From Leptolyngbya sp. SIO4C5 (GTDB taxonomy: Bacteria > Cyanobacteriota > Cyanobacteriia > Phormidesmidales > Phormidesmidaceae): a DNA stretch of 7,380 nucleotides. This document shows positions 4,467-7,380 of this stretch, piece after piece. Numbering within the stretch: position 1 is the first letter of the stretch; every line of letters begins with the position of its first letter. The stretch lies in NCBI GenBank assembly GCA_010671965.1, contig JAAHIC010000207.1, positions 1 through 7,380 on the forward strand. The letters are read 5' to 3'. The notes under the pieces are model-generated. The model was not told the DNA's origin. It saw only the letters and a list, made by a program, of their open reading frames with translations, and did no database searches. The translations under genes were made by a program, and so were the position numbers.

Positions 4467-7380
4467 ATGCATTTACAAATTTCTGTTCTCGGTATACTGG
4501 CGTCTGTTTTGTCATTTTCTCCGGCGTTGCTAAAGCCGTCTTATGAATCTCTAAATTTAATATCTGCAAGCTTAGAAGAGGCTAGCGATCAGGTGATTGC
4601 TTCTCACCCAGAAGCGTTGCGCCGAAAGGGATGGCAGCTTTACTACCAGGGCTATTTGCCTGCGGCGATCGCCCCGTTGCAGCGAGCTTTGGAGCTGGAG
4701 CAAGCGGGTAATAACCCAGATGGGGAAGCAGCTACGCTGGTGATGCTGGCAGAGGTCTACATCTTTCAGGGTGAGGACGAGCTAGGGCTGGAGCTAAGTC
4801 AGCAAGCGGTGGCTTTGTACCGTGAACTGGGCGATCGCCGGGGTGAAGCGGAAGCGATGAGAATTCTAGCAATGGCCCAGCCGGATGACAATTTTGATTT
4901 GATACTGGCAAAGTTAAAAGAATCTCAACGTATTTTCGAGGAGGTAGGAACGCCGATTGAGCGAGGCACAGTCTTGGCAGATATTGGTGCTATAAATGTT
5001 AAGCGAAAATCATTTGCAACAGGATTAGAGCAGTTACAGGAAGCGATCGCTCTGCTGGAATCTGAACCGCAATCGTCAGATGAAGCTCGCCGCAGTGGTT
5101 ACTACAGTGCTTTAGCAACTGCTTGGGTTGGATTAGCTCACTTTCGTCTTGAAGATTCCGATAAAGCTTTTGAAGTTTTAGAAGAAGCTCTACAGCTTAG
5201 TCGCGAAAGCAAAAGCCTGTATGCAGAAGCGCTGACTCATCGCTTTGTAGGTACAGTACATTATGAAAACGACAATTTTAAGCAGTCCCTTGATTCATCT
5301 CAGCAGGCAATTGAGATTTATTCAACCGTAGAAATGAATAGCTTTAGAGATTATGAAAAATCTCAGTCGGTTTGGACTTATACAAGTCAAGGGCAGGCGT
5401 ATAGTGATAAGAAAGAACATACAGCAGCGATTCAATCTTTTGAACAGGCTATAAAAACAAGCCAGAGCCTACAAAAAGCTGAACAAAATACGAAAAGCTT
5501 GAAAATAGCAATAGTTCACGCTCAAATTGGAATTACTCATGCAAATTTATCAATTACTCATAATCGCTATGCTGAAGCTACAGAATTATTTCAATCTGAT
5601 GATTTTCAACAAGCTCATGCAGTAATTGATAAAGCCATCTCTTCTGCCAAACAAACGTTAGAGAGAGCAAAAAGAACTATACGTTTTGCTGAGGAAATGC
5701 AAGACTCTCAATCAGTCGAGCTAGCTAATTCCGCTCTTCATTCTCTTTATCAAGCTATTGGTCTCAGCTATGAAAAACAGGGCCGCATATTTGTTGCTCA
5801 AGGTAAATATAAAGAGGATTTAGAAGCTAGCCAAGAAGCTTTGGAAGTTTATCAAACCAGTTTGCCTTACGCTTTAGCTTCTAACGATCCTGATTCACGA
5901 GATCTAGCGTACCAGGGTATTGCCAGCAGCTATAACCGTATCAGTAATGCGTATGGCGATCTTGGTGATTATCAAGCTGCTATAGAAGCCGCAGAAAAAG
6001 GGTTAGAACCTGCTCAAGAATCTGGAGAACTCCAATTAGAACTTAATCTTCTTCTAGGTCTTCAAACTCAGACTGGCGATTTGGGCGATCAGTATCGGCA
6101 AGCTGGTGAGTATGAAAAGGCTTTAGAGGTATTAGAGCGAGGCTTGGGTTACGCAGAAGCTATGCTAGCCGTTGCTGAAAAAACGAACGATCAAGAGAGA
6201 GGCTGGGTGCAGCAAGCACTGTCCACAAAGCTTACTCTCCTGATGAATATTGGTCTAGTTTATAGCGATCAGGGAAACAGTAGAAAAGCTTTAGAGATAT
6301 ATTTAAATGAAGTGGAACTGGCTCAAAATCTGAATGATTTAGAGCGGGAAATTGGAGGTTTGCAGAGTATTGCCGCAACCTACAGGAGTCTTAGTGAGTA
6401 TGATAAAGCTCTGGAAGTGCTATCACAACTTTTAGAAACTGCTGAGAAGACCAAAAACTTTACTCTCAAACAATCAGTGCTACTTTTAACGGCAGCTGTA
6501 CATGACAATATTGGTCAATATGATGAAGCGATCGCTATCTATGAAGAAGTTGCAAATATTGCCAGAGCCGAAAACGATTGGAGAACTGAAAGCTCTGCTT
6601 TGAACAATCTTGCAACTATTTATAGTGGTCGAGGAGAGTATGAGCAAGCTTTAGATAAGCTTAATCGAAATTTAGATACCGCAGAATTGATTCGCGCAGA
6701 CTTGCAGGCTTCTAATGCGGTTGGGAATTTGAAAGAAGAATGTTCCGCTTTTGATGACTATCTACCTGAAGAAAATCAGGCAGAGCATGAAGATCCTGCA
6801 TTACGAAATCAAAGTAAAAGAAGGCAGCAAGAATCACTAGAGCATAGTTTAGAACTCTGCATTAATTTAACTTGGTATGCCGAAGCTACAGCACTCAACA
6901 ACATAGCTGCTGTTTATGACAATCAAGGTCGTTATCAAGAAGCAATAGATCTCTATCAGGAAGCTATAGAGATTATTAGAAATACAGCACCAGATAGAGA
7001 CTTCGAAGCGACTATTATCATGAATATTGGCTCAGTTTATCAAACTCAAGGCAATTTTGATAAATCGCTTGAATACCACGAACAGGCTCTAAAAATATTT
7101 GAGGAAATAGAGAGCTATATTGGCATAGCATCAACGCTCAGCAGTATTGGTGTTGCTTACCAAGATCAGGGAAACTATCCCAAAGCGCTAGACACTTTAA
7201 AACAAGCGTTAGAAATCGTCCGACAAAAAGAGCTACGCCCTTTGGAAGACGGCGTTCTTAATAATATGTCTACTGTTTATCTGTCTCAAGGGAACTACGA
7301 GCAAGCTCAAATATATCTCGATCAGGCTCTGGAGCTGAGTCAAGAACTAGAATTAAAGCCTAGTGAAGCAATCAATCTCC
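4467..7380 (+). CDS. Second large TPR-repeat protein, probably exported (3' end outside window)
   Basis: The frame is open from ATG 4467 to the window end: 971 codons plus one base, no stop. An in-frame TAG at 4440-4442 makes this the first possible ATG; no clear Shine-Dalgarno precedes it. Residues 3-22 (LQISVLGILASVLSFSPALL) form a hydrophobic export or anchor segment, unusual in lacking a Lys or Arg before it. TPR-like helices fill the rest: about 50-125 (QGYLPAAIAPLQRALEL, GDRRGEAEAM), 160-335, 420-515, 535-740 and a regular array at 800-971 (NNIAAVYDNQGRYQEAIDLY, NIGSVYQTQGNFDKSLEY, SSIGVAYQDQGNYPKALDT). About 741-795 is a charged, acidic, probably disordered insertion (EENQAEHEDP), and about 365-415 is helical without a TPR pattern. 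A CHAT or other C-terminal domain may follow outside the window but cannot be claimed. TPR arrays bind proteins; the partner is unknown. Confidence 0.93.
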   Translation, partial: MHLQISVLGILASVLSFSPALLKPSYESLNLISASLEEASDQVIASHPEALRRKGWQLYYQGYLPAAIAPLQRALELEQAGNNPDGEAATLVMLAEVYIFQGEDELGLELSQQAVALYRELGDRRGEAEAMRILAMAQPDDNFDLILAKLKESQRIFEEVGTPIERGTVLADIGAINVKRKSFATGLEQLQEAIALLESEPQSSDEARRSGYYSALATAWVGLAHFRLEDSDKAFEVLEEALQLSRESKSLYAEALTHRFVGTVHYENDNFKQSLDSSQQAIEIYSTVEMNSFRDYEKSQSVWTYTSQGQAYSDKKEHTAAIQSFEQAIKTSQSLQKAEQNTKSLKIAIVHAQIGITHANLSITHNRYAEATELFQSDDFQQAHAVIDKAISSAKQTLERAKRTIRFAEEMQDSQSVELANSALHSLYQAIGLSYEKQGRIFVAQGKYKEDLEASQEALEVYQTSLPYALASNDPDSRDLAYQGIASSYNRISNAYGDLGDYQAAIEAAEKGLEPAQESGELQLELNLLLGLQTQTGDLGDQYRQAGEYEKALEVLERGLGYAEAMLAVAEKTNDQERGWVQQALSTKLTLLMNIGLVYSDQGNSRKALEIYLNEVELAQNLNDLEREIGGLQSIAATYRSLSEYDKALEVLSQLLETAEKTKNFTLKQSVLLLTAAVHDNIGQYDEAIAIYEEVANIARAENDWRTESSALNNLATIYSGRGEYEQALDKLNRNLDTAELIRADLQASNAVGNLKEECSAFDDYLPEENQAEHEDPALRNQSKRRQQESLEHSLELCINLTWYAEATALNNIAAVYDNQGRYQEAIDLYQEAIEIIRNTAPDRDFEATIIMNIGSVYQTQGNFDKSLEYHEQALKIFEEIESYIGIASTLSSIGVAYQDQGNYPKALDTLKQALEIVRQKELRPLEDGVLNNMSTVYLSQGNYEQAQIYLDQALELSQELELKPSEAINL

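Larger units (their letters stand above)
563..6535. repeat. HIP1 octamers (GCGATCGC), 13 copies across the window
   Basis: Perfect GCGATCGC occurs at 563, 926, 1166, 1286, 1646, 2257, 2531, 3933, 4206, 4665, 4831, 5043 and 6528 (first base of each). Chance expectation for one octamer in this length is well below one, so this is the cyanobacterial HIP1 signature. Five copies in the TPR-CHAT gene encode the same Gly/Ser-Asp-Arg turn between TPR units. The copy at 4206 is in the intergenic gap. The second TPR gene has three copies in its first 600 nt but only one in the remaining 2.3 kb. Confidence 0.93.

Noticed and set aside
4421..4546. Alternative start at ATG 4421
   Set aside because: It is in a different frame from the TPR gene and stops at a TGA after about 40 codons with no recognisable features.

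Overview
The window looks like cyanobacterial chromosome. The octamer GCGATCGC (HIP1, highly repeated in many cyanobacteria) occurs 13 times in 7.4 kb, in genes and in the gap between genes. The two large genes encode long TPR proteins with N-terminal export-type segments; one ends in a CHAT protease domain, a combination common in filamentous cyanobacteria. Genus cannot be fixed from the sequence.

Layout. (1) 2-196, plus strand: the last 64 codons of an otherwise unseen protein with a Ser/Pro/Gly-rich tail; a 20-bp-arm inverted repeat lies in this coding tail. (2) 193-3588, plus: a complete 1131-residue exported TPR-CHAT protein whose ATG overlaps the preceding stop as ATGA. It has 14 TPR units, most in an exact 40-codon register, then a linker and a CHAT domain with both catalytic residues (His971, Cys1013). 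(3) 3665-4069, minus: a small four-helix membrane protein of unknown function, convergent with gene 2. (4) 4070-4466: a 397-bp divergent gap, unusually rich in hairpins, including a sequence that can fold into a three-way junction closed by an 11-bp perfect helix. (5) 4467 to the window end, plus: 971 codons of a second TPR protein with an N-terminal hydrophobic segment, cut off by the window edge. Its C-terminal domain is not visible.

How they may work together. Gene 2 is probably translated together with the gene before it (ATGA overlap plus a good Shine-Dalgarno), so the two products may be partners, with the TPR superhelix recognising a partner or target and the CHAT domain cutting it. 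Both TPR proteins carry N-terminal export segments, so they probably act in the periplasm or at the envelope. The second TPR gene has its own leader and is probably a separate transcription unit. Its relation to the first is suggested by architecture only. The parts most worth further attention are the structured gap before the second TPR gene, the hairpin in the upstream coding tail and the secreted CHAT protease with its cut-off upstream partner.
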